A stretch of DNA of 64,000 bases from an uncultured Bacteroidales bacterium (GCA_934700615.1 CAKUXR010000002.1:96027-160026); one strand, 5' to 3'; numbered from the stretch's first letter, positions 9,551-18,912 are shown. The notes: generated from the sequence alone by a model not told the origin. Numbers and translations are program-made.

Positions 9551-9570
9551 TGTTCCGCATGTACGGAACA
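9551..9570. promoter_or_regulatory. Short palindrome in the divergent region before tdk
   Basis: TGTTCCG and CGGAACA form 7-base arms around a 6-base centre. The site sits 31 bases upstream of the coiled-coil gene start and in the interval shared with tdk, where an operator would be expected. No regulator is identified. Confidence 0.3.
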
Positions 9571-9720
9571 CATATCACACAAAATTACGTTTTAATTGCG
9601 ATAATCGGAATAGCAGCATGGAAAACTCTGAAAAAATATTGACCCGACGTGAAAATCCCCCGAAAAATTTTCCGGACGCATGAAAAAATGTTAAATTCGC
9701 AGCCTATTCAAACAAAAGCC

Positions 9721-10308
9721 ATGTATTCTGAAAACCCTATAAAATCAGGCTGCATAGAAGTGATATGCGGTTCAATGTTCTCAGGCAAGACCGAGGAACT
9801 CATTAGAAGACTGAAAAGAGCACAGTTCGCCAACCAGAAAATAGAGATATTCAAGCCGGCTGTTGACAAGAGATATTCTGACATGGACGTCGTTTCCCAT
9901 GACCTCCACAGCATCCCATGCACCCCGGTAAAGGACGCGGCAAAGATGCTCGAATGTTCGGATGAGACACAGGTCATCGGCATTGACGAGGCCCAGTTCT
10001 TCGGCGAAAACCTCATCGAGGTGGCCCAGACACTTGCAGACAAGGGTAAAAGAGTCATCGTGGCAGGTCTTGACACCGACTACATGGGCAAGCCTTTCGG
10101 TCCTATCCCAGGTCTCATGGCAATCGCCGAGGACGTCCAGAAAGTCCATGCCATCTGCGTGAAATGCGGCAATCTTGCCAACCATTCACATCGTCTGTCC
10201 AAGAGCCACAAGCTTGTGCTCCTCGGAGAAAAAGACATCTATGAGCCTCTGTGCCGCCAATGCTACAATGAGGCTATGGCTCAGGAGAATAAGGAAAGCG
10301 AGGATTAG
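9721..10308 (+). CDS. tdk: Thymidine kinase, type II
   Basis: Thymidine kinase phosphorylates thymidine in pyrimidine salvage. The P-loop is GSMFSGKTEELIRRLKR near the N-terminus, followed by DVVSHD, the Walker B-like GIDEAQFF, and the TK lasso and zinc site CVKCGN ... CRQC at the C-terminus. The open frame extends upstream to a GTG at 9649 and an ATG at 9688, but family similarity begins just after the ATG at 9721. The last 4 bases overlap the end of the convergent C11 peptidase gene. Confidence 0.95.
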   Translation: MYSENPIKSGCIEVICGSMFSGKTEELIRRLKRAQFANQKIEIFKPAVDKRYSDMDVVSHDLHSIPCTPVKDAAKMLECSDETQVIGIDEAQFFGENLIEVAQTLADKGKRVIVAGLDTDYMGKPFGPIPGLMAIAEDVQKVHAICVKCGNLANHSHRLSKSHKLVLLGEKDIYEPLCRQCYNEAMAQENKESED

Positions 10309-11609
10309 AGTACCAGACCCGAGGCCTTGTTCCAGGACAAGGTCTTGTAGAACTCATCCAGTTCTGAATTTCCGTCAGCCGGAAGGTACATGCTCAGGCC
10401 GCAATGCGTTCTGATATCGAAATTTATGAAGGTGTCCGTTGCCGCGTTATATAACACGCAATCGGACATCGCTTTGTTATAGTCAGTCATGTCCGCCTCC
10501 GGGACACCGCTCTGCCGGAGGATGTCAGTCAAGTCGTAGAACCAATGTTTCCTCGCGCGGAAATAGCCCTGAACATTGGCGGCATTGACAAGGGAAATCT
10601 GGTTGCGGTACTTGGAAAACAGCGACTTGCAAGACTCTGCCAGCCCGTCCAGACGGGTGCAGTCTATCATTGATATTGTCAATGACCTGTAAATCGGGTC
10701 ATCCTGATTCTTATAGTGCCGGTATGAGTCTTCGCAGAGGTTGTAAAGGTCCGGCACGACCGGCTTCAAGACTCTCTGTGTCAATGTCGTATAGTCGCAC
10801 AGCCCGTCTTCCAGTACCTCCGCCTGCGAGAAAACGAGCTTGTCGCACTTGTCTTTCAACGCATAGGCAACCTCGATGCCGCCCATCAGGCAAGCGTCAA
10901 TGATAATGTAATCAAATTTCATCGGCAGTGCCTGCGCGAAAGTCTCGATTTCCATTTCGTAGGTATTCCTGCTCGTAATATTGTCAATGCCAATGCTTTT
11001 CACTCTCGGCATCGAACCATCCGAGTTCGGGTCAATGTAAGGAACAGCCTGAAGTCCGGCGGTACCTGCCGTAATCTTGCCCGTAGAATAATAGCCTGAT
11101 GGCAGCCATCCGCTTCCATGTGACGAGAAGACCATTCCGTAACTTGCATGAGGATAGAGTCCTTTCACGGTTTCCAGAACATCGGTCATGGTAGATGCAG
11201 ACACAGCTTCGTCCGTTTCAGGCCAGGTTTTAAGGGTATCCGAAATCACTTTCCCCCATCCGTCCGAGGAAAGCCTTATAAGATATGATGGCGTTCTGTC
11301 CGTGTATCTTCCTGTCTCTGACAGCCTTCTGGAATAAACCAGAACCGCCTTTGACATTGACCCTACCAACGGGAGATAGCCGGATTTCATATCATTGACA
11401 TCATCCTCAAGGGCAGCACACAGGGAGTTGAATCCGGCGGAATACAGGATCATCACCTGCGCCTTTTCCGAAGTTACGTTCCTCACCGGTGTTGTCCCCT
11501 TGTTTCCCGGCATGTCATCGAATGTCTTGTCACACGCCACCGCCGACAACATAAGCAACGATGCCAATGCCGCCCATATATTATTGACCATCTGTCTCTT
11601 TCCTCTCAT
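10305..11609 (-). CDS. Clostripain-family (C11) cysteine peptidase, lipoprotein
   Basis: The N-terminus is a lipoprotein signal: basic residues, a hydrophobic run and the lipobox LSAVAC, so the protein should be anchored outside the inner membrane. The C11 fold is shown by VMILYSAGFN near the start of the mature part, the catalytic His in FSSHGSGW (about residue 163) and the catalytic Cys in IIDACLMGGIEVAYAL (about residue 237). Relatives cleave after Arg or Lys. An upstream ATG at 11651 would add 14 residues; the ATG at 11609 gives a better signal peptide. Confidence 0.9.
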   Translation of the reverse strand: MRGKRQMVNNIWAALASLLMLSAVACDKTFDDMPGNKGTTPVRNVTSEKAQVMILYSAGFNSLCAALEDDVNDMKSGYLPLVGSMSKAVLVYSRRLSETGRYTDRTPSYLIRLSSDGWGKVISDTLKTWPETDEAVSASTMTDVLETVKGLYPHASYGMVFSSHGSGWLPSGYYSTGKITAGTAGLQAVPYIDPNSDGSMPRVKSIGIDNITSRNTYEMEIETFAQALPMKFDYIIIDACLMGGIEVAYALKDKCDKLVFSQAEVLEDGLCDYTTLTQRVLKPVVPDLYNLCEDSYRHYKNQDDPIYRSLTISMIDCTRLDGLAESCKSLFSKYRNQISLVNAANVQGYFRARKHWFYDLTDILRQSGVPEADMTDYNKAMSDCVLYNAATDTFINFDIRTHCGLSMYLPADGNSELDEFYKTLSWNKASGLVL

Positions 11610-11744
11610 AGTCTTTATCTTCGCAGGTGTCTGAAATCTTAGCTTCCCCATGGCAAACTATTGTCGTTTCCAAACGCTCAACTCGCAAATATAACAAATT
11701 CTCAGATATCACAAGCGGATAGTTTCTTCTCAGGAGCAAAATAA

Positions 11745-12674
11745 TCAGATACCACTGTCATCCTTTCTCGGATGATGTTCCAAGATGTCGTTCTGCCAAG
11801 TTGTGCTGTCCAGATGCGTGTAGATTTCCGTTGTAAGAATGCTTTCGTGCCCCAGCATTTCCTGTACGACTCGCAGGTCAGCTCCGCCTTCGATAAGGTG
11901 TGTCGCGAAGGAGTGCCTGAAGGTGTGCGGAGATATTTCCTTGGTTATCCCTGCCAGCATGGCCTGTTTCTTCACCATGTTGAAAACGGATATGCGGCTG
12001 AGCTGCTTGCCGGATTTGTTCAGGAAAAGAATATCTTCGGACTTCGCATCCGCGGGCTCCGGACGGACCGCCAGATATGCCGTAACTGCTTCTGCTGCAG
12101 GGTCACCCATAGGAACGACACGTTCTTTGTTGCCCTTTCCGACTACCCTGACGAATTTCTCTTGCAGATAGATATTAGAGATTTTCATGTCGGACACTTC
12201 CGTGACTCTGAGTCCGCATCCGTAAAGCAGTTCGAGGATAGCCCTGTCGCGTACGCCGCCCCACTTGGATTGGTCCACGGAGTTCATAATGTCATTGACT
12301 TCATCAATGGAGAGCACCGAGGGGAGGTAGCGGCCGATTTTGGGTGTGTCAATGCCATCGCACGGATTTTCCGCAATGACGCCGTCTATCTGGAGCCAGC
12401 CGAAGAATGACCGGAGCGAGCTGAGAATCCGGGCCTGCGTCCTGCCAGTTATCGCCGGTCCTTCGTTAGGGTCAATGCGGGTGCCCAGATATTGTCTGAT
12501 GTTCTCGCCCGCGGTTTTTTCCAATGTCACTCCGGGACCGGACTCCGAATCAAGCCATGACGCAAATTCCTTCACGTCCGAACTATATGAATTATAAGTA
12601 TTTAAGGACATACCCCGCTCCAAGCGAAGGTATGTCCTGAAACCTTTGATATATTCCTCGGTAGAGTTATACAT
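11745..12674 (-). CDS. xerD: Tyrosine recombinase XerD-like
   Basis: 309 residues, the usual length for Xer recombinases that resolve chromosome dimers. An N-terminal SAM-like core-binding domain (YIKGFRTYLRLERGMSLNTYNSYSSDVKEFASWL) precedes the catalytic domain. The catalytic Arg is in ELLYGCGLRVTEVSDM, HTFRHSFATHLIEGGADLR supplies the HxxR box, LGHESILTTEIYTHLD the second His and the nucleophilic Tyr. XerD is the best fit, but XerC-type paralogues look similar. It is 117 bases downstream of the M49 gene, with a poly-G tract between. Confidence 0.88.
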   Translation of the reverse strand: MYNSTEEYIKGFRTYLRLERGMSLNTYNSYSSDVKEFASWLDSESGPGVTLEKTAGENIRQYLGTRIDPNEGPAITGRTQARILSSLRSFFGWLQIDGVIAENPCDGIDTPKIGRYLPSVLSIDEVNDIMNSVDQSKWGGVRDRAILELLYGCGLRVTEVSDMKISNIYLQEKFVRVVGKGNKERVVPMGDPAAEAVTAYLAVRPEPADAKSEDILFLNKSGKQLSRISVFNMVKKQAMLAGITKEISPHTFRHSFATHLIEGGADLRVVQEMLGHESILTTEIYTHLDSTTWQNDILEHHPRKDDSGI

Positions 12675-12779
12675 ATCGAATAGTGATTACGGAATCATCA
12701 GATTCCGGCCGAAGAACAGCGAAGCGCCGGCCTCGAGCGATGGTGCGCACGTAGGCCCACTCCCACGTAATGGGGGCCA

Positions 12780-12790
12780 GGGGGGGGGGG
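12780..12790. repeat. Homopolymer tract of 11 G
   Basis: Eleven G in a row (C on the coding strand) lie immediately after the M49 stop codon, with a further GGGGG upstream at 12772-12776. The tract is outside any coding frame and 105 bases upstream of the xerD start. Confidence 0.9.
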
Positions 12791-12791
12791 A

Positions 12792-14795
12792 TTAAAGGGC
12801 ACTATATTTATGACAGTACTCCAGCATCTGGCCCATGTAGTCGTCAGGATAAACGACCTCGTAATCCACGACCTTTCCATCCTTCTCTACCGGCACGATA
12901 TCCGGATTCACGAAACCGCCATAAGGCTTGAGACCGAGAGCAGCGTAACGGGTCAGAACCTCCTTGTGAAGTTCAGGATCCACATCGACAGCATACTTCA
13001 TGATAAGATTCTTGCCAGCCTCGTAATCACCCTCTGACTTGATTCGCTGAATCTCAGCCAGAAGCTTGCCGAACAAACCACGGAGCGCCTCATAGTCATT
13101 GACAACAAAATAAGTCTTGCCGCCCTTGACCTTCTTCTCGATGACATTGTCCTTCATGCCCTGCTCGTAGCACCAAGCAGCGATGAGTTGACGGTTCTGC
13201 ATGTGCGCCTCTGTAATCTTGCGGCCGAGTTCAATGCGGGTGAGCTGTGTCATGAGACCGTTGCTGATGTAGTTCGCATAATGAGGTTTGTATGCCTCTG
13301 CTGAAATGATACCAAGTTCAACGAGCTTAGGGTCAGCGATATAATAGAGTCCAAAGAGGTCCGCTCTGGCTTCCTCGAGGGCAGAAGCATACTCTCCCAT
13401 CGCTGAAGTTGACACGCCCGGAAGAAGCTGTCCTGAACCATGTCCGAGGCACTCGTGAAGGTCAGTGTGAATCTCGTCGGCATACGCGCCATACTTCTTC
13501 ATCATTGACTTTTCCTCATCTGAGTATGCGAATTCCTCGAGCACTGACTTAGGCGACTCGTTGGCCGCAGCGTCATAGGCGTGGGTAATATTGGCAATTG
13601 TCACAGACTTCGAGCCGTGCTCCTTGCGGATCCAGTCAGCATTCGGGAGGTTGATTCCGATAGGAGTTGCAGGGTAGCAGCCGCCACCGAGGCAGGTCAC
13701 GTCAATGACTTTAGCAGAAACACCCTTCACGCTCTTCTTCTTGAAACGAGGGTCGATCGGGGCATTATCCTCAAACCACTGCGCGTTCGAGCTAAGCACT
13801 TCGGTACGGGCTGAAGCGGCAGAATCTTTGACATTGACAACAGACTCCCAGTAAGCTTTTCTTCCGAGAGGATCGTTGTAGTCCTCCACGAAACCATTGG
13901 TGAAGTCCACGATGCCGAGGGTATCATTGACCCAAGTGATGTTATACTGGTCCCAAAGTTTCAGGTCGCCGGTCCTGTAATATTCCTGAAGCTCAGATAT
14001 TTCCTTCTTCTGAGTCTCATTCTCAGCCACGGCCTTTGCTTTCTCGAGTTCCTCACAAATCTTCTCCAATGCCGGTCCGTAGATGCCGCCGACTTTCCAT
14101 GCTTCCTCGCGGATGACGCCGTCTGCGCCCTTTACAACCTTCGTGTTGAGACCATAGGAAATAGGTCTAGGGTCGTTCGGGTCAATGATACCTGCGTAGT
14201 ATTTTTCGACTTCGTCTCTGGTCACGCCTTCGTAGAAATTGACCGAAGAAAGTGCCACGATATCGCCCTCGCTTGCAGATGAGCGTCTGTACGGATACAG
14301 GTCAGGTGAATAAATTACAGGAAGGATGGCCTCACATTTTTCGCCCTCGCCTACCGCTTCCATGATGGAGCGGAAGTATTCCTGGCTGCACTCAGGGAAG
14401 AATTTCTCTTCTCCGTAGTGGTGATGGATACCGCTGCTGAAGAACACGCGCTTGATATATGTCATCAGCTGTCCGAACTCCTTGGTGGTCCTGTCACCTT
14501 CATAGCATTCCACGATGTTCTGGAGGACTTTGCGGACTGCCAGGTTTTCTTTGCAGTTCTGGTCCCAGTAGATGTCCCAGCCGTACTTCGCTGCTTCGCT
14601 CAGATGATAGATGTATTCTTTCTGCTGAAGCGACAGCTTTTCCCATCCGGGAATCTGGTAACGCATAATTTTCACGTCTGCAAATTCATCGATGAGATAC
14701 TTGAAGTTCTCGTCTGCTGACTTGCTTCCATTGCCGCATGATGTTACGGCAGCGGCTGATGCCAATGTCAATAGCATTTTGGTAATGTTTTTCAT
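12792..14795 (-). CDS. Dipeptidyl peptidase III (M49) lipoprotein
   Basis: 667 residues. The signal peptide ends in a lipobox (AAVTSC), so the enzyme is probably membrane-anchored. The zinc site is the hexapeptide HECLGH (about residues 448-453, the HExxxGH-type motif of M49) with the second motif EEARADLFGLYY about 20 residues later. Bacteroides thetaiotaomicron has a DPP III of about the same length; the family removes dipeptides from peptide N-termini. The gene sits alone, with the MBL-fold gene upstream and xerD downstream on the same strand. Confidence 0.92.
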   Translation of the reverse strand: MKNITKMLLTLASAAAVTSCGNGSKSADENFKYLIDEFADVKIMRYQIPGWEKLSLQQKEYIYHLSEAAKYGWDIYWDQNCKENLAVRKVLQNIVECYEGDRTTKEFGQLMTYIKRVFFSSGIHHHYGEEKFFPECSQEYFRSIMEAVGEGEKCEAILPVIYSPDLYPYRRSSASEGDIVALSSVNFYEGVTRDEVEKYYAGIIDPNDPRPISYGLNTKVVKGADGVIREEAWKVGGIYGPALEKICEELEKAKAVAENETQKKEISELQEYYRTGDLKLWDQYNITWVNDTLGIVDFTNGFVEDYNDPLGRKAYWESVVNVKDSAASARTEVLSSNAQWFEDNAPIDPRFKKKSVKGVSAKVIDVTCLGGGCYPATPIGINLPNADWIRKEHGSKSVTIANITHAYDAAANESPKSVLEEFAYSDEEKSMMKKYGAYADEIHTDLHECLGHGSGQLLPGVSTSAMGEYASALEEARADLFGLYYIADPKLVELGIISAEAYKPHYANYISNGLMTQLTRIELGRKITEAHMQNRQLIAAWCYEQGMKDNVIEKKVKGGKTYFVVNDYEALRGLFGKLLAEIQRIKSEGDYEAGKNLIMKYAVDVDPELHKEVLTRYAALGLKPYGGFVNPDIVPVEKDGKVVDYEVVYPDDYMGQMLEYCHKYSAL

Positions 14796-14847
14796 ATAAT
14801 CTATAAAGTGTTTGTGTATTCAATGCCAGTCGGTTACGGCTGTTGTT

Positions 14848-14867
14848 CCGGCCTGATTGCCAGAGGT
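14848..14867. repeat. Direct repeat, copy 1
   Basis: CCGGCCTGATTGCCAGAGGT here is repeated at 14961-14979 with one substitution and one missing base. The two copies flank the interval after the MBL-fold gene. Confidence 0.6.
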
Positions 14868-14960
14868 ACCATCCAGTCTCAGTGGTTTCAGCCCCGTAGC
14901 GTTCACGATGTCCGGTGGTCTTCCGTAACTTGCAGACATCAGAGCCTTCAGAACTGTGAC

Positions 14961-14979
14961 CCGGCCGATTGTCAGAGGT
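14961..14979. repeat. Direct repeat, copy 2
   Basis: Partner of the repeat at 14848-14867. It spans the stop codon and last codons of the MBL-fold gene, suggesting a small duplication of that gene's 3' end. Confidence 0.6.
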
Positions 14980-16183
14980 TCACTACGTCGGACTTGTATA
15001 TCACGTGGTAGTCGGTACTGTCCGCGTCGAGAACAAACATCTGGTAACTGTTTCCGCCAGGATAGACTCTCACGACGATATGGCCCCACGGCTTGAACTT
15101 GCTCCACAGTTCCTCTCCGAGTTTCTTCCTCGACTGGTCCACTGTAATGTAATAGTCTCTGTCGCCTCTCCACACCTGCGGGTCGCAGATTCTTGTCATC
15201 GTGGATACGACCGGATGATTCTCGCTACGTGCGTCAATGATAATGACCTGTGGTGACAATGTCTGGAGGAAGAACGCGTTGCATGTGTCGAAATATCCGT
15301 GGTGGTTCGCCTTCATGACCGTCACCTTTCCGCAGACCTTAGCCACCGGAGTCTCGAAGTCTCTTTCCTGTGACTTGTAAATCGGCCAGTTACCTCCCGA
15401 GAGGTCACCTCCGTTGTAGTATGAGAATTTTCCGTAACGCAGTCTGATTGCGCATGAGTTCATGTTTTCGTCGAAGAGTCCAGTGTCGCCGCTATACATT
15501 TTCTCGGACTTGGTTCCCCTTCCTGTCCACACTTCCCCATTGGCCGCCAAGTTCCTGATTTCAAATTCCTTGGCGTATGGTTTAGGATTATGGACCATCG
15601 TGAACTGTTTCCTGCTTCCCACCTGGAATTTTTCTGCGACTGTTCCGTGCTGCGCAATATAGTTCACGAAGTTAATGTAATGTGGCATGAAGCCCTTGTC
15701 GGCATTGAGCACTTTCTGTTTTGACGGAAAATCATATTCAGGATATGCCCTGTCAACGAATTTATTGAAGTGGATTTTTTCTCCTACCAATGTCATTCCT
15801 GACAGATCGTATCCGTGTGTCCCCGGCAGAGCATCCTTTATAGTTCCGATATGATCATTATGAAGATGCGTAACCATCGCATAATCAAGGTTTTCCTTAT
15901 CCGGCAGCTGTTTCAGGAAATGCTTTATATATATCGCCTGCCATTCGCCCGGTTTCTTGGTTGCATCAGGGTGCTGAGTATCTTTCGCCTTGGCATTGTC
16001 TCCAGCATCAATCATCATAGTAGTTCCGTCCGGCATGATTATCAACGCCGCATCGCCACGTCCGGTAGCGATTGTGTGGATGTCCAGATAACCTTCCTTC
16101 CATTCCGGCAGATATTCCGGATTCTGCCCGTAGGCCATTGCCGCGCTCATCAATGCGGCCAAGAATAAAATTCCTTTTTTCAT
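14972..16183 (-). CDS. Secreted metallo-beta-lactamase-fold hydrolase
   Basis: 403 residues with a signal peptide (about 1-19, cleaved after AYG). The MBL-fold metal motif is THLHNDHIG (about residue 104), preceded by TTMMIDAGDNAK and followed by VTVMKANHHGYFD. The arrangement resembles ComEC C-terminal and related nuclease- or phosphodiesterase-like MBL proteins, but there is no membrane channel part. Substrate unknown. It ends inside a short direct repeat. Confidence 0.85.
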   Translation of the reverse strand: MKKGILFLAALMSAAMAYGQNPEYLPEWKEGYLDIHTIATGRGDAALIIMPDGTTMMIDAGDNAKAKDTQHPDATKKPGEWQAIYIKHFLKQLPDKENLDYAMVTHLHNDHIGTIKDALPGTHGYDLSGMTLVGEKIHFNKFVDRAYPEYDFPSKQKVLNADKGFMPHYINFVNYIAQHGTVAEKFQVGSRKQFTMVHNPKPYAKEFEIRNLAANGEVWTGRGTKSEKMYSGDTGLFDENMNSCAIRLRYGKFSYYNGGDLSGGNWPIYKSQERDFETPVAKVCGKVTVMKANHHGYFDTCNAFFLQTLSPQVIIIDARSENHPVVSTMTRICDPQVWRGDRDYYITVDQSRKKLGEELWSKFKPWGHIVVRVYPGGNSYQMFVLDADSTDYHVIYKSDVVNL

Positions 16184-16336
16184 CTGTTATTTCGTCCTAT
16201 CGTTTCTAGGCCGGCATTTCCATGCTCAGCGACACGATACATCTTACAAAAATAAACATTTTGTGGAATATTCCAGAGGTTGGCACGCGGAAATCTCCAA
16301 TTGACCAACCACGTCCTAACTGATGAAAATCACAAA

Positions 16337-18673
16337 TTACTTTCCTCTGCGCTTGTTTTTTAGAGGCCGCCTTCTAACCAGGAAGATAGAAAAAGCCAAG
16401 CCTAATATCATAAGTCCAACAGCAATTGCAAAAGAAAGCCAATTGGACTTGACATTACAGAACAAACTCAGATTCATTGACCAGAATCCGGTGACAATGG
16501 ATACAGGAAGAAGGATTGCAGCCATAAAGTTAAGAGTTTCCGCTTTTTCATTACGAGAACGCTCAACCTTGAAAGATATGGTATCGTGCAATTTTTCGAT
16601 TTCATCCTTCAGTTCCTCGACATAAGAGTCGATGTCCAGATTTTGACGGATCATTCCGTAAAGTTCAACGCCTTGGTCTTGAGACGTCAACTCCCTGAAA
16701 TACATGCGATTAATAAAGCGGATATATTCTTCATTCAAAGAATCTACATGCTCCGACAACTTCTCGAGCGTCCAGTCGCCCCTCTTTGTCAATGTCGTTA
16801 CTTCATTCGAAAAACAAAGAACAGAAGCACGCTGCACCAGAGCGATTTCCATCATTCTGGCATACGTGGTCATGAAATAATCGACAAGGTAAGAAGAAAC
16901 ACCTGAATTCGTCAGATAGACAAAGGAATAACGGCTTACCCCATACAAAGAATTCCAGTCCTGCCATCTCAGATACGTATGTGCACGCAAAAGGTCCCGT
17001 CTCATTTCATTATTCTGACATGTAGGCGACCAGGTATCTACAAACAAGTATTTGTACCAAAACTCAGAGAACAGACTTGAAGGATTACAATATGCATCGG
17101 CAGCACTTAGGGACAATCCGCTCATATCATCATTTTTGTACAGAGACATTACAAACATCCTGTCATCGATTACCGGAGTCAATGTCAGGTTATCTGTCAA
17201 ATCCTTCAACAAGGAGTCGAGCATGGATGTCGCCATCCAAGGTTCATCCACCGTGTATGATTTAAAGTCCTCTTTGCTGATTTCGGTGTCCAAGCCACTA
17301 ATCTCCAAATACTCGCTCAGTTCATTCCGTTCTTTAGCATTGACTTCACTCCAGAAAGGAGGCAGAATTCGTCTTCCATACTGATTGATATTCAGGATAT
17401 CCCTCGTATCACATTGACTTTCATCATCATTTCTCAGGTAGAATGACATCAGTCCGACACCGGTCTTATAGAGGTTTATATTTATGGCATCGACTTTCAA
17501 GGAATACGGCTTTTCTCGGCCGCTCACTTTTATGAGATAACGCACATCCTTCTCCTGAGGTTCTTTGCGTTCAAAGTGCATAACCAGATTGTCGTTTCCA
17601 TCACCTGAGTCATACAGGACATCATGAACAAAACGGAAATAGTAGTTCTTCTCATTGTAAAGCACCTGTGCATCATGCGAGACATTATCCTTTTCAGTCT
17701 TATTTCCGTCATTTTCTTGACTTTCAGCCACAGCCGGCCTCACCCATTTGCCATTATTCAGAAACCGGATTTGACTGAAGTCTGTGAGTTGCGTCATCGT
17801 TCCCTCAGTCACATCTTTTTTTGCCCACTTGAACGGGAAATAAAAGATATGATAGCTATACAACGGCTCCGGAACAGGAGAGCACTCCGCATTATCAACT
17901 TTTCCAGACCCTCTATTGCTGAAATGTGCCCTAATCTTCGCGACAATACCTGCTATTTTTTCCTTACTGTACGCTCCTGATACAGTCCCCAGATAGCCAG
18001 AGTCTCCACCGCCATGATACATTTTTTTCGCATCCAGTTCCGATTTGAACAACGAAGTAAGGTCATTGACTCCCTCTCCATAGAATTCGGCAACGTCATC
18101 GTTATATATCAGCAGACGTCTGTAAGGATACCTTCTGTCACAAATTGTCGAGAATTTGGAAGTCAATGATTTGATAACGTATAAATCATAAATGTTACCC
18201 TCGCAAGACTCCAGAGATTTTTCCGCGAGACTCTCATCACCCTCAGATACCCCTTGGGCTGCCCTGTCAGCACGGCGGATATCATCAATTTCTTCACGGC
18301 TAGCCCCGAGTTTAATCATGCCCGGAATATATCTGGAGTCATTGGCAGCAACCAGTTGCATGTGCCTGTCCATTTCCAAGCCAAGCAGTGTTGCAACCTG
18401 CTCAAGGGATGATGGTTTATTCGCAAAATCATTATGATGGTCTATCCTGACATAGTTGTCCGGATGCGGGATATCTTCGCTGAGTTCGATTCCATATATC
18501 TGCCAATCAGGAGAATTACCATATTCTTCAAGTGTCTTTTCATAGCTGCTCAGTTTGGCATTGTCCCATCTGAGATCATGAGTTTCAAACTGCTCACCGG
18601 CATTGACAAGCAAATTCTTGATTGTCGTCATTTCGAGGTCGTTTCCGCCCAGCAAAAAAATCCGCTTACTCAT
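16337..18673 (-). CDS. NrN-like DHH phosphodiesterase fused to CorA-like membrane effector
   Basis: 778 residues from the ATG at 18673 (an ATG four codons upstream is possible). Residues 1-250 look like a DHH/DHHA1 phosphodiesterase: DHH at 78-80, an Asp in NDSRYIP at 112, and a glycine-rich GGGDSGYLG at 221-229. A long middle region (about 265-640) is unrecognised. The end is CorA-like: a helical coiled segment, a first membrane helix (about 713-733) closing with GFWSMN in place of the CorA GMN motif, a second helix (about 745-766) and a basic tail. In Bacteroides fragilis type III-B systems separate NrN and CorA proteins respectively degrade and respond to SAM-AMP. Here both seem to be one chain. 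Membrane effector plus signal eraser is inference. Confidence 0.78.
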   Translation of the reverse strand: MSKRIFLLGGNDLEMTTIKNLLVNAGEQFETHDLRWDNAKLSSYEKTLEEYGNSPDWQIYGIELSEDIPHPDNYVRIDHHNDFANKPSSLEQVATLLGLEMDRHMQLVAANDSRYIPGMIKLGASREEIDDIRRADRAAQGVSEGDESLAEKSLESCEGNIYDLYVIKSLTSKFSTICDRRYPYRRLLIYNDDVAEFYGEGVNDLTSLFKSELDAKKMYHGGGDSGYLGTVSGAYSKEKIAGIVAKIRAHFSNRGSGKVDNAECSPVPEPLYSYHIFYFPFKWAKKDVTEGTMTQLTDFSQIRFLNNGKWVRPAVAESQENDGNKTEKDNVSHDAQVLYNEKNYYFRFVHDVLYDSGDGNDNLVMHFERKEPQEKDVRYLIKVSGREKPYSLKVDAININLYKTGVGLMSFYLRNDDESQCDTRDILNINQYGRRILPPFWSEVNAKERNELSEYLEISGLDTEISKEDFKSYTVDEPWMATSMLDSLLKDLTDNLTLTPVIDDRMFVMSLYKNDDMSGLSLSAADAYCNPSSLFSEFWYKYLFVDTWSPTCQNNEMRRDLLRAHTYLRWQDWNSLYGVSRYSFVYLTNSGVSSYLVDYFMTTYARMMEIALVQRASVLCFSNEVTTLTKRGDWTLEKLSEHVDSLNEEYIRFINRMYFRELTSQDQGVELYGMIRQNLDIDSYVEELKDEIEKLHDTISFKVERSRNEKAETLNFMAAILLPVSIVTGFWSMNLSLFCNVKSNWLSFAIAVGLMILGLAFSIFLVRRRPLKNKRRGK

Positions 18674-18705
18674 AACATTATACAATTAGAGGTTACATTC
18701 TGTTA

Positions 18706-18736
18706 TAAAGTTAAGGATTAAGTTCCGACAATACAA
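18706..18736 (-). promoter_or_regulatory. Candidate promoter of the NrN-CorA gene
   Basis: On the minus strand, TTG (18734-18736), a 20-base spacer and TAACTTTA (18713-18706) resemble the Bacteroidetes promoter with one mismatch in the -7 box. It suggests the effector has its own promoter downstream of the arrays. Confidence 0.4.
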
Positions 18737-18807
18737 GCAGCTCCTGCGGATTAATAACAGTTGTCCTCATCCTCCCGATAAAACGATTACACAACAGCTA
18801 ATAGGGT

Positions 18808-18912
18808 GCCTCAATACCGCCTAAACGGTAGGCAACAGAAATCGCATTTTTAGTTTCTTCAGTAGCAATCGTTTCTTGTCTCAATACCGCCTCAGCGGTA
18901 GACATTAGAAAT
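18808..18912 (-). CRISPR. Remnant CRISPR array: two repeats, one spacer
   Basis: Two 35-base repeats at 18808-18842 and 18878-18912 flank one 35-base spacer. The inner repeat differs from the main-array consensus at one position. The outer one differs at five, as expected for an old trailer end. The sequence family is the same as the main array at 20008-20399, 1.1 kb away, from which it is separated by a toxin-antitoxin pair. Confidence 0.9.

Noticed and set aside
9649..9720. Upstream GTG or ATG starts for thymidine kinase
   Set aside because: The added residues lack family similarity and the region is part of the divergent promoter interval.
12780..12790. Phase variation of the M49 peptidase by the poly-G tract
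   Set aside because: The tract begins after the stop codon, so length changes cannot alter the protein.
14796..14960. Continuation of the MBL-fold gene as a pseudogene
   Set aside because: An open frame exists but in a different phase, with no similarity I recognise; the listed stop gives a complete domain.
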